Shown here one piece after another: positions 25,589-33,148 of a stretch of 64,000 nucleotides of DNA (the stretch's first letter is position 1; each line of letters opens with the position of its first letter). The notes beneath the pieces are model-generated. The model did not search any database, was not told where the DNA came from, and saw only the letters and a list, made by a program, of their open reading frames with translations. Where the stretch lies: NCBI RefSeq assembly GCF_025466085.1, contig NZ_JANLOD010000050.1, positions 25,085 through 89,084 of the forward strand, given 5' to 3'. Origin of the DNA: Pseudomonas sp. 14P_8.1_Bac3. GTDB lineage: Bacteria > Pseudomonadota > Gammaproteobacteria > Pseudomonadales > Pseudomonadaceae. The translations under genes were made by a program, and so were the position numbers.

Positions 25589-26242
25589 ATGCGCCTCCGG
25601 CCGGCCGTGGGCCGTGGTTTCGTGGCCGTCGCCGCCTTCCTCGGCTGGGCGGGACTGAGCATTCAGCTGTACCTGATTTTCTATTCACGCTGGACGCTGG
25701 CAGCCAGTTTGCTGGGCGGGCTGCTGAGTTTTTTCAGCTACTTCACCGTGTTGACCAATACCCTGGTCGCGACCGTATTGACCTGCGAACTGACCTCCCG
25801 CGAATCTGCCGCACGCCGCTGGTTTTTACAGCCATGGGTCAGCAGCGGGATCGCCGTGAGCATCGCCGTGGTCGCCCTGGCGTACAACATTTTGCTGCGC
25901 CATTTGTGGCACCCCGAAGGGTGGCAGTGGCTGGCCGATGAGTTGATGCACGACGTCATGCCTCTGCTGTTTCTGGCTTGGTGGTGGCTGGCCGTGCCCA
26001 AAGGCACCTTGCGTTTGCGGCACCTGGCGCGGTGGCTGGTTTACCCACTCGTGTACTTCGCTTATGCGCTGCTGCGCGGGCATTTGCTGGCGGTTTATCC
26101 CTATCCGTTCATTGATGTGGATAAGTTGGGTTATCCACAGGTGTTTGTGAATGCGGGAGGGTTGTTGGCGGGGTTTGTTGTGATTGCTTTGCTGGTGATC
26201 GGGATTGATCGGTGGCGCGGCAGATCGACGAAACTTCAGTGA
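25589..26242 (+). CDS. Pr6Pr family six-helix membrane protein
   Basis: The product is 217 residues with six hydrophobic segments (about residues 10-30, 40-60, 78-98, 110-128, 145-165 and 185-205). The pattern matches the Pr6Pr/AIG1-like family: FFSYFTVLTN after helix 2, a conserved HD in LMHDVMPLLFLAWW, and the PLVYFAYALLRG segment. In animals, related AIG1/ADTRP proteins hydrolyse fatty-acid esters of hydroxy fatty acids; the bacterial activity is untested. The ATG at 25589 comes two bases after the VF530 stop. Confidence 0.85.
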   Translation: MRLRPAVGRGFVAVAAFLGWAGLSIQLYLIFYSRWTLAASLLGGLLSFFSYFTVLTNTLVATVLTCELTSRESAARRWFLQPWVSSGIAVSIAVVALAYNILLRHLWHPEGWQWLADELMHDVMPLLFLAWWWLAVPKGTLRLRHLARWLVYPLVYFAYALLRGHLLAVYPYPFIDVDKLGYPQVFVNAGGLLAGFVVIALLVIGIDRWRGRSTKLQ

Positions 26243-26256
26243 TGCTCTAAACGCTT

Positions 26257-26329
26257 TCGCGAGCAAGCCCGCTCCCACAGGGATTTGTGATGGACACAGA
26301 TCCAATGTGGGAGCGGGCTTGCTCGCGAA
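26257..26329. repeat. REP pair, GCGGGC class, tail-to-tail
   Basis: TCGCGAGCAAGCCCGCTCCCAC is followed by GTGGGAGCGGGCTTGCTCGC about 30 bp later. It lies between convergent gene ends. Confidence 0.88.
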
Positions 26330-26344
26330 GAGGCCCGAAGGTTG

Positions 26345-27130
26345 TCACTCCTCGTCGCTATCACCCAACTTCCAATAGCCGGCGGCTTTCACAAACTGCT
26401 CATTCAACCCATGCTCATCCAGCAGCACCCGGCGAATCTGCCGTGAGACCTTGCTCTCGGTGGCGACCCAGGCATACAGATTGCCGCTCGGCACTTGCAG
26501 CTGTTTCACAGTGGCCAGCAGGTTGTTCCTGCCACCCTCGCGCAATACCCAGATCACATTGATCTGCGCCGGGCTGTCCAGCTTCTGCTGTTCGGCACCG
26601 TTCTCCACTTCAACGACCACCAACGCCCGGCGATTCGCCGCCAGGCCCTCCAGGCGTCGGGCGATGGCGGGCAGGGCAGTTTCGTCGCCGATCAGCAAAT
26701 AGCTGTCGAAGATGTCCGGCACGATCATCGAGCCCCGTGGCCCTCCGATGTGCAGAAATTGACCTGGCTTGGCCTGCTCGGCCCAGGTCGATGCGGGGCC
26801 ATCGCCGTGCAGCACGAAGTCGATGTCCAGTTCCAGCGTGTCCAAATCGTAGCGGCGTGGTGTGTAGTCGCGCATCGCCGGCATCGGGCCGTTGTCCTTG
26901 CCGGCACCCAGCACCAGCGTTTCCAGCGCCGCCTGTTCCGCGGCGTTTTGCGGAAACAGCAGCTTGACGTGGTCGTCGCTACCGAGGCTGACGAAACCGG
27001 CCAGCTCCGGGCCGCCCAGGGTGATGCGGCGCATGCGCGGCGTCAGGTCTACCACGCGCAGGACCTCCAGGCGACGGCGTTTGATTTCGTGCATGACGCG
27101 GTGAATGGTTTGCTCGAGCACTTCAGTCAT
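26345..27130 (-). CDS. Siderophore-interacting protein, NAD(P)H-dependent ferric reductase
   Basis: The 261-residue protein belongs to the ViuB/YqjH family, which reduces ferric siderophores to release iron in the cytosol. The FAD-binding motif RDYTPR is at residues 87-92, HGDGPAS.W follows at 108-116, and the NAD(P)H-side GDETALPAI is at 148-156. The C-terminal KAAGYWKLG is also characteristic. Its start overlaps the stop of a PadR regulator by four bases. In E. coli the counterparts are NfeF (YqjH) and the nickel- and iron-responsive repressor NfeR (YqjI), so regulation by the neighbour is likely. Confidence 0.92.
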   Translation of the reverse strand: MTEVLEQTIHRVMHEIKRRRLEVLRVVDLTPRMRRITLGGPELAGFVSLGSDDHVKLLFPQNAAEQAALETLVLGAGKDNGPMPAMRDYTPRRYDLDTLELDIDFVLHGDGPASTWAEQAKPGQFLHIGGPRGSMIVPDIFDSYLLIGDETALPAIARRLEGLAANRRALVVVEVENGAEQQKLDSPAQINVIWVLREGGRNNLLATVKQLQVPSGNLYAWVATESKVSRQIRRVLLDEHGLNEQFVKAAGYWKLGDSDEE

Positions 27131-27702
27131 TCGGTTTTCTCCGTTGCGGTCGCCACGGCAGGGCCGTCGACGATGGCTTTGGCGGTGTCATTGAGCAGCG
27201 CGGCGACCCGCAGGATTTCTTCGGGGCTCCAGCGTCCGTGATGCAGTTGCAACGCATGGCGCAGGTTATGCACAGCCTCGTGGATCTCGGCCGGCCGGTC
27301 ATGCCCGCGTAACGAACGCTTGCTGACGTCGATGCGCATGCGCACGCCGTCCAGGGCAATCGCTTGCTCGCTTAAAGACAGACGTCCGGCGTCGGTCACG
27401 CTGTAGCGTTTTTTTCCGCCTTCGGCGTCGCCCAGGATCATTTCGCTTTCTTCCAGAAACGTCAGGGTCGGGTAGATCACCCCGGGGCTGGGGCTGTAGG
27501 CGCCGTCGAACATGCCTTCGATCTGGCGGATCAGGTCGTAGCCGTGGCAGGGCTGTTCGGCGATCAACGCCAGCAACAACAATTTCAAGTCACCCGGAGC
27601 AAACACCCGTGGGCCGCGACCGCCGCGTTCACGGCCGGGACGTTTTTCGAAGCCGTCGCGACCGTCGCCGTGTTCGCGGTGCGGGGAATGATGGTCTCTC
27701 AT
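27127..27702 (-). CDS. PadR family regulator, NfeR/YqjI-like
   Basis: The 191-residue protein has a PadR winged helix at about residues 38-110 (LKLLLLALIAEQPCHGYDLI, PSPGVIYPTLTFLEE, GGKKRYSVTDAGR) and a C-terminal dimerisation part. The N-terminus is rich in His, Asp and Glu (four histidines in the first eleven residues), like the metal-binding extension of E. coli YqjI. It is preceded by GAAGGA and an 18-bp perfect palindrome at 27734-27751, probably its own operator, and overlaps the ferric reductase gene. The call as metal-responsive repressor is inferred from the gene pair and the His-rich tail. Confidence 0.85.
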   Translation of the reverse strand: MRDHHSPHREHGDGRDGFEKRPGRERGGRGPRVFAPGDLKLLLLALIAEQPCHGYDLIRQIEGMFDGAYSPSPGVIYPTLTFLEESEMILGDAEGGKKRYSVTDAGRLSLSEQAIALDGVRMRIDVSKRSLRGHDRPAEIHEAVHNLRHALQLHHGRWSPEEILRVAALLNDTAKAIVDGPAVATATEKTE

Positions 27703-27733
27703 TGTTCCTTCTCTCTGTCGTGTTTAGATACAA

Positions 27734-27751
27734 CTTAAGATATATCTTAAG
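27734..27751. promoter_or_regulatory. Perfect 18-bp palindrome, likely PadR operator
   Basis: CTTAAGATATATCTTAAG is its own reverse complement. It lies 31 bp before the PadR start codon, an AT-rich island where the promoter is expected, so the repressor probably controls its own operon here. Confidence 0.7.
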
Positions 27752-27844
27752 AAAGAGGCAAGTACACACGACGAACGGTCGGGCACGGTTGCCCGGCCTC
27801 GATTGAGACAACGAAGGGATTGATCCGATTCAAACGGACGGGCT

Positions 27845-30800
27845 TCAGCGCCGCGCGACCTCGACCGGCAGGCATTCCGTGTTGTTGCCCGGCTGCAAGT
27901 ACGGCGTGAGGATGGGCGCCATGCCCTTGAGCACCTGCACCGGCAACGCCGAGGTGAATTTGAACGCTTCGGCGGTGCGCCCGGGCACGAACGCGGTCAA
28001 CGTGCCGAAGTGGTGATCGCCGATGTAGAACACGAACGTCGCCGTGCGGTTGATCGACTTCGAACTCAGAATCCGCCCGCCGGAACCGAAGGCTTCGATG
28101 CGGTTGTCCCCGGTCCCCGTTTTGCCGCCCATGCCCAACGGTTTGCCGTCCGGTGTCACGAAGCTGCCCGACACCCGTTTGGCGGTACCGGCATCCACGA
28201 CCTGCGACAAGGCTTCGCGCATGGCCCTGGCCACTTCCACCGGCATCACCCGTTTGCCGACATCGGGGTCGTTGATCAGCTTGGTTTCATACGGCGTATT
28301 CGCCGCGAAGTGCAGGCTGTCGATGCGCAGGGTCGGCATGCGCACGCCATCGTTGAGGATGGTGCCGATCAGCTCGGCCAACGCGGCCGGCCGGTCGCCG
28401 GAGCTGCCAATGGCGGTCGCCAGTGACGGCACCAGGTGATCGAACGGATAGCCCACTTTCTGCCAGCGCTGGTGAATGTCGAGGAACGCCTCGATCTCCA
28501 GCATGGTGCGGATGCGGCCATCCCGGGCGCCCTTGTGTTTGCTCTTGAACAGCCAGCTGTAAACCTCCTGGCGTTCAAACTGGCTGGCCTTGACGACGTC
28601 GCTCCACTTGGCGTCGGGATGATTCAACAGATAACCCATCAGCCACAGATCCAGCGGGTGGACCTTGGCGATGAACCCCTGATCCGGCAGGTCATAAATG
28701 CCGGGGGCGTAGCTTTCGTAAAGACGTTGCAGGCGTTCGTCCGTGAGTTTTTCGGTGAGCTTGGCGCCGCTCATGTGTGAGCGCACGAAGCTGTTGAAGC
28801 TTTCCTGGCTGGCCTGCGGCAGCAAATAGCGATGCACCGCCGCCATGCGGATCGGCGTCGGCCGCATGCTGTCGAGGAAGGTTTCGAGCCGCTCCTGAGT
28901 GTCCTTGTTTTTGTACTTTTTCCAGAACTTCAGCAGGAACGAAGTGCCTTCGCGGTCGGCGAAGGAAGCCAGGTATTCCTGGCGCCGCGGATCGCGGTCA
29001 TCCCCGAGCAGTGCGGCGCTGTTGTTCGGGCCGGAATAGGTGGTGTAGCGCACCAGGTCACGCATCAGCCGAATGAACGGCAGATTGATGGATTCGCGCA
29101 GGGCATCGCGCAGGGTCGGTATGCGGCCGTTGTCTTCGTTACGGAAGTTGTGGAAGACGTGCAGCCCGCCACCGGTGAAAAACGCCTCGCCGGGGCTGGC
29201 CGAGTATTTGCGGTCCAGCGCAGCGCCAAGCATGCTTTGCAGATTACGATCCTTGTTCTGGATCAGGTAGTCGACGGCCCAGCGGCTCAGGCGATCCTGA
29301 TCCGGTACGTCGACTTTCTTCAATTCCGGCACGCTCATCCCGGCGTATTTATCGTGCAGCTCGGAGATGATTTGCAGGTAAGTGGTGAGCACACGCATTT
29401 TCGCGGTGGAGCCCAACTCGAGCTTGCTGCCTTCGTTGATGTCGAACGGCTGATCGGTGCTGTCGGTCTGCACCCGTACGCGCGAGCCGTCCGGGGTCAG
29501 TTCGAACAGGGTGAAGCTGTAGCGCACCTGGGTGGTGCTGGTGGGGGTGAGCAGGCGTTCGCCGATCAGGCCGATCTGCGCGGCGTACGCGGGATCGGCC
29601 AAACGCTTGAGGTATTCGGTGGCCTGGGTCTGCAGGTCGCCTTGCAACGTGCTGGTGGCCGAGAGGTCGAGGCGATCGAGGTCGTACAGCGGCCGATTGA
29701 GCAGCCCAGCCAGTCGGCTGCGCGCCACGCTGATGCCTTTGTTGGTTTCGATCGGCTGGATTGTCGGTTGGGCCTGCCAATCACGGTAGGTCACTTTGCT
29801 GGCCAGCGCGGCCGCGGCAAACGGTGCATCGATCACGTTGTTCTGGGCCAGCAGGCGAATGTGGCTGTCGGTGAGGTCAGCCAGCTCGTCATGGCCCTTG
29901 GTCAGGTAATGGGAGGGGCGGCGCTGGGCGATCATCAACGAGAGCATTTCACGCAGGGCCAGGCCCCTCGCCGCCAGGGCCTTCGGATCGGTGTCGGTGC
30001 TGGCCAGCGCATCGTTGGCCTCATTGAAATCGGCGCCGTACCAGACGCGCAGGCCCTCGGCCATGCCATGCACTTCACCATGGCCCGGCACCGCCGACAG
30101 CGGCACGCTGTTGAGGTAATCGCGGACCACGTTTTTCCGCGCCTCAAGGGTTTCCGGCCCGGCCTGATAGGCGCGGATGCTGGCGGAAATCATCTGACGG
30201 ATCTTTTCGCCGCCCGACACCGTCAGCCCGTCGGGGGAATGACGGTACTTCTCGAGTTGTGTCGCCAGCGTACTGCCGCCCGCCGACTGGCCAGGCATGT
30301 GGAGCAACTTGGCCACCTGCGACCACGCGGCCATGCCAAAACGCGGCCAGTCCACGGCGGGGTTGGCCCGGGGCTGTTTTGGATCGAGCAGGAAGCGGTT
30401 TTCGATGAACAGCAAACTGTTCACCACCACTGGCGGGATGGCATCGAAGCTGGAGTAGAGTTGTTGCGGGTATTTGTACTGATACAACGGCGCCGCGCGG
30501 CAGTCGGTAATCAACAACCCCGCCTGGATTTTCTCCTGATAGGGCACGAAAAGGCCCTTGTCGCTGTAGTCCATCATCGCCTGGGAAAAGCGCGTCTGGG
30601 CCGCAACCACGTAATCACGCTTGATCAATCGCGGCAGGAATTCCCCCAGCGAGCTGTATCCCAGACGCAGGTCGAAAGGCCCGGCGCCGGGGTAGCGGAT
30701 CGCATCGCTGGGGCCGGGTTTCAGTTCATAGGTCAGGGTTGCGGCAAACTTGCTGGCTTCGCGGGATTGAAACTTCGAGGTGCGCATTTCCTTGGCGGCC

Positions 30801-30976
30801 GCCAGCCCCACGACGACCGCGATAATCAACAACAGTAACCAGAAAGCCTTCCAGCCGTGCTTCGTGCGACTGCGAGGCGGTTTTTCAGGTAAAGGCGCTT
30901 CATCCACACGTTCAGTCGGAACCACAGATTTACTCGAATCGGTTTGCCACAAAGCGCCCATAGTCGACTGATCCAT
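27845..30976 (-). CDS. Large class A-like penicillin-binding protein (GT51 plus transpeptidase)
   Basis: The protein is 1043 residues, longer than typical PBP1 enzymes. One transmembrane helix lies at about 42-62. The glycosyltransferase domain is recognised by LLFIENRFLLD and GGSTLATQLEKY, and ends near residue 360. The transpeptidase domain carries all three active-site motifs: Ser523-Thr-Ala-Lys526, SIN at about residue 620 and Lys952-Thr-Gly954 in GGKTGTG. An insert of about 250 residues separates SxN and KTG. It would polymerise and cross-link peptidoglycan at the inner membrane. It does not look like mrcA or mrcB by length or sequence, so no symbol is given. The start has only a weak ribosome-binding site; ATG 30961 is an alternative. 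Confidence 0.85.
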   Translation of the reverse strand: MDQSTMGALWQTDSSKSVVPTERVDEAPLPEKPPRSRTKHGWKAFWLLLLIIAVVVGLAAAKEMRTSKFQSREASKFAATLTYELKPGPSDAIRYPGAGPFDLRLGYSSLGEFLPRLIKRDYVVAAQTRFSQAMMDYSDKGLFVPYQEKIQAGLLITDCRAAPLYQYKYPQQLYSSFDAIPPVVVNSLLFIENRFLLDPKQPRANPAVDWPRFGMAAWSQVAKLLHMPGQSAGGSTLATQLEKYRHSPDGLTVSGGEKIRQMISASIRAYQAGPETLEARKNVVRDYLNSVPLSAVPGHGEVHGMAEGLRVWYGADFNEANDALASTDTDPKALAARGLALREMLSLMIAQRRPSHYLTKGHDELADLTDSHIRLLAQNNVIDAPFAAAALASKVTYRDWQAQPTIQPIETNKGISVARSRLAGLLNRPLYDLDRLDLSATSTLQGDLQTQATEYLKRLADPAYAAQIGLIGERLLTPTSTTQVRYSFTLFELTPDGSRVRVQTDSTDQPFDINEGSKLELGSTAKMRVLTTYLQIISELHDKYAGMSVPELKKVDVPDQDRLSRWAVDYLIQNKDRNLQSMLGAALDRKYSASPGEAFFTGGGLHVFHNFRNEDNGRIPTLRDALRESINLPFIRLMRDLVRYTTYSGPNNSAALLGDDRDPRRQEYLASFADREGTSFLLKFWKKYKNKDTQERLETFLDSMRPTPIRMAAVHRYLLPQASQESFNSFVRSHMSGAKLTEKLTDERLQRLYESYAPGIYDLPDQGFIAKVHPLDLWLMGYLLNHPDAKWSDVVKASQFERQEVYSWLFKSKHKGARDGRIRTMLEIEAFLDIHQRWQKVGYPFDHLVPSLATAIGSSGDRPAALAELIGTILNDGVRMPTLRIDSLHFAANTPYETKLINDPDVGKRVMPVEVARAMREALSQVVDAGTAKRVSGSFVTPDGKPLGMGGKTGTGDNRIEAFGSGGRILSSKSINRTATFVFYIGDHHFGTLTAFVPGRTAEAFKFTSALPVQVLKGMAPILTPYLQPGNNTECLPVEVARR

Positions 30977-31080
30977 TCACGCAGATTGATCGGACTTGTC
31001 TGAAGCTTAGTCGGTGGTTGGCGATGGTGAAAAAATTGTGAACACGGTTGTCGCGAATTTCCCGAATCCACGCCGATCCT

Positions 31081-31178
31081 GTAGGAGCTGGCTTGCCGGC
31101 GATGGACGCTCGGGCAACGCGCTTACCCAGGCGCAATGCGCCATCGTTTACGACCCTCGCTGGCAAGCCAGCTCCTAC
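31081..31178. repeat. REP pair, GCTGGC class
   Basis: GTAGGAGCTGGCTTGCCGGCGAT on the left is mirrored by CGCTGGCAAGCCAGCTCCTAC on the right, about 55 bp apart. Confidence 0.87.
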
Positions 31179-31253
31179 CAGAGTGCTTCATGGCTGTGAA
31201 GGCCGGATTAGAGCCATCGCACTGCAAGTTCTACCTTCGTAGGGACATGACGA

Positions 31254-31270
31254 TGCACCAATGCTGTGCA
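31254..31270. promoter_or_regulatory. NtrC-type binding site
   Basis: TGCACCAATGCTGTGCA matches the NtrC consensus TGCACC-N5-GGTGCA with one mismatch. It lies about 280 bp upstream of the amino-acid permease start. No convincing sigma-54 -24/-12 element with correct spacing was found nearby. Confidence 0.45.
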
Positions 31271-31305
31271 ATACTCCGCGCCGTTTCGGTGACGAATATT
31301 CCTAC

Positions 31306-31342
31306 AAAAGCCAGGTGATGCGCCTCCGCTAGCTGGGCTTTT
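31306..31342 (+). terminator. Terminator-like stem-loop in the permease upstream region
   Basis: AAAAGCCAG and CTGGGCTTTT pair with one bulged base around an 18-nt loop and end in TTTT. It could end a short upstream transcript or attenuate a long leader. Confidence 0.45.
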
Positions 31343-31526
31343 GCCGAGAGTTCCCGCTGAATGTTGTGGTTTATAGAGTGAAAACTCCTGTAGGAAGCTT
31401 TTTATACTGCACGCCCCGCTGATCTTGGAGGTTTGTCCTACAAGACGGTTCTGCCCACGAAGCAGGGCCGGTTTCAGGCAAGCAATGGCTTATCGGCCAG
31501 CGCTTCGACACTCGGTGGCCCTACCC

Positions 31527-31541
31527 AATAACAAGACGAGG
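31527..31541 (+). promoter_or_regulatory. Crc/Hfq catabolite motif next to the ribosome-binding site
   Basis: AATAACAA (31527-31534) fits the AANAANAA motif bound by Hfq with Crc in pseudomonads. It sits just before the Shine-Dalgarno GAGG (31538-31541), so Hfq/Crc binding would block translation of the permease during catabolite repression. Confidence 0.5.
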
Positions 31542-31550
31542 TTGTACCCC

Positions 31551-32972
31551 ATGCCAGTCGGCAATCACCTGCCCCACGGCGAGACCGCTCAGGGCGGCCC
31601 GCTTAAACGCGAACTCGGCGAACGGCATATTCGCTTGATGGCGCTCGGTGCCTGTATCGGCGTCGGCCTGTTCCTCGGCTCGGCCAAGGCCATCGAAATG
31701 GCCGGCCCCGCCATCATGCTCTCCTACATCATTGGCGGTCTGGCGATCCTGGTGATCATGCGCGCCCTCGGCGAGATGGCCGTGCACAACCCGGTCGCCG
31801 GCTCCTTCAGCCGTTACGCCCAGGATTATCTCGGCCCGCTGGCGGGCTTCCTGACCGGCTGGAACTACTGGTTCCTGTGGCTGGTGACGTGCATCGCGGA
31901 AATCACCGCGGTGGCGGTGTACATGGGCGTCTGGTTCCCGGATGTGCCGCGCTGGATCTGGGCGCTGGCGGCGTTGATCAGCATGGGCTCGATCAACCTG
32001 ATCGCGGTCAAGGCCTTCGGTGAATTCGAATTCTGGTTCGCCCTGATCAAGATCGTCACCATCATCGCCATGGTCGTTGGCGGCGTCGGCGTGATCGCCT
32101 TCGGTTTCGGTAACGACGGCGTGGCGCTGGGCATTTCCAACCTGTGGGCCCATGGCGGTTTCATGCCCAACGGCGTGCAAGGCGTGTTGATGTCCCTGCA
32201 AATGGTGATGTTCGCCTACCTCGGCGTCGAGATGATCGGCCTGACCGCGGGCGAAGCGAAGAACCCGCAGAAGACCATTCCCAGCGCCATCGGCTCGGTG
32301 TTCTGGCGGATCCTGCTGTTCTACGTCGGCGCGCTGTTCGTGATCCTGTCGATCTACCCGTGGAACGAAATCGGCACCCAGGGCAGTCCGTTCGTCATGA
32401 CTTTCGAGCGTCTGGGCATCAAGACCGCCGCCGGCATCATCAACTTCGTGGTGATCACGGCGGCGCTGTCGTCCTGCAACGGCGGCATCTTCAGCACCGG
32501 GCGCATGCTCTACAGCCTGGCGCAGAACGGCCAGGCCCCGGCCGGTTTCGCCAAGACCTCGAATAACGGTGTGCCGCGTCGGGCGTTGCTGTTGTCGATT
32601 TTCGCCCTGTTGCTAGGCGTGCTGCTCAACTACCTGGTGCCGGAGAAAGTCTTCGTCTGGGTGACGGCCATCGCCACCTTCGGCGCAATCTGGACCTGGG
32701 TGATGATCCTGCTGGCGCAGCTGAAATTTCGCAGGGGCCTGAGTGCCAGCGAACGTGCCGGCCTGAAATACAAGATGTGGTTGTACCCGGTCAGCTCGTA
32801 CCTGGCGCTGGCGTTCCTGGTGCTGGTGGTCGGCCTGATGGCGTACTTCCCGGACACCCGCGTGGCGCTGTACGTCGGCCCGGCATTTTTGCTGCTGCTG
32901 ACGGTGTTGTTTTATGTGTTCAAGTTGCAGCCGACCAATGCCACGCAAGGGACGGTGCGTTCGGTTTCGTGA
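31551..32972 (+). CDS. Amino-acid permease (APC superfamily, ProY/HutT-like)
   Basis: The 473-residue protein has about twelve transmembrane segments and the AAT-family start LGERHIRLMALGACIGVGLFLGS written across residues 24-46. Further family signatures are RALGEMAVHNPVAGSFSRYA and YLGVEMIGLTAGEAKNP. It resembles proline and histidine permeases of enterics and pseudomonads (ProY, HutT), but the substrate cannot be fixed from sequence. The ATG at 31551 has GAGG nine bases upstream, with a Crc/Hfq-type motif in front of it. A bidirectional-looking terminator follows at 32988-33020. Confidence 0.88.
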   Translation: MPVGNHLPHGETAQGGPLKRELGERHIRLMALGACIGVGLFLGSAKAIEMAGPAIMLSYIIGGLAILVIMRALGEMAVHNPVAGSFSRYAQDYLGPLAGFLTGWNYWFLWLVTCIAEITAVAVYMGVWFPDVPRWIWALAALISMGSINLIAVKAFGEFEFWFALIKIVTIIAMVVGGVGVIAFGFGNDGVALGISNLWAHGGFMPNGVQGVLMSLQMVMFAYLGVEMIGLTAGEAKNPQKTIPSAIGSVFWRILLFYVGALFVILSIYPWNEIGTQGSPFVMTFERLGIKTAAGIINFVVITAALSSCNGGIFSTGRMLYSLAQNGQAPAGFAKTSNNGVPRRALLLSIFALLLGVLLNYLVPEKVFVWVTAIATFGAIWTWVMILLAQLKFRRGLSASERAGLKYKMWLYPVSSYLALAFLVLVVGLMAYFPDTRVALYVGPAFLLLLTVLFYVFKLQPTNATQGTVRSVS

Positions 32973-32987
32973 TGGACGCTTGAAATG

Positions 32988-33020
32988 AAAAAGCCCCGGT
33001 TGTTGTGACCGGGGCTTTTT
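32988..33020 (+). terminator. Rho-independent terminator of the permease gene
   Basis: AAAAAGCCCCGG and CCGGGGCTTTTT form a 12-bp stem around a 9-nt loop. The A-tract on the other side means it could also work for minus-strand transcripts. Confidence 0.92.
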
Positions 33021-33058
33021 CGTTTGCGGGTAGAGATCTGTTGTCTGAGCGGCCGTCT

Positions 33059-33121
33059 TCGCGAGCAGGCTCGCTCCCACAGGGGATGCATTCCAGATGT
33101 GGGAGCGAGCCTGCTCGCGAA
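33059..33121. repeat. REP pair, GCGAGC class, tail-to-tail
   Basis: TTCGCGAGCAGGCTCGCTCC and its inverted copy are about 20 bp apart, between the permease terminator and the opgD stop. Confidence 0.9.
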
Positions 33122-33148
33122 GAGGCCAAATCAGCCAATCAATAACCC

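Larger units (their letters stand above)
30977..31550. other. 574-bp intergenic region with regulatory signals
   Basis: No coding region is supported. It contains a REP pair (31081-31178), an NtrC-type dyad (31254-31270), a terminator-like stem-loop (31306-31342), a possible -10 box TATACT at 31403-31408 and a Crc/Hfq-type AATAACAA motif (31527-31534). A small RNA between about 31190 and 31345 is possible. Confidence 0.55.

Noticed and set aside
28832..30838. 668-codon open frame antisense to the penicillin-binding protein gene
   Set aside because: The minus strand shows all PBP motifs; the antisense frame is compositional.
31014..31318. Several 60-70-codon frames before the permease
   Set aside because: They overlap each other and the REP pair and lack start signals.
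31321..31420. Sigma-54 promoter downstream of the NtrC-type site
   Set aside because: No GG/GC pair with the required 10-base spacing was found; only a TATACT -10-like box is present.
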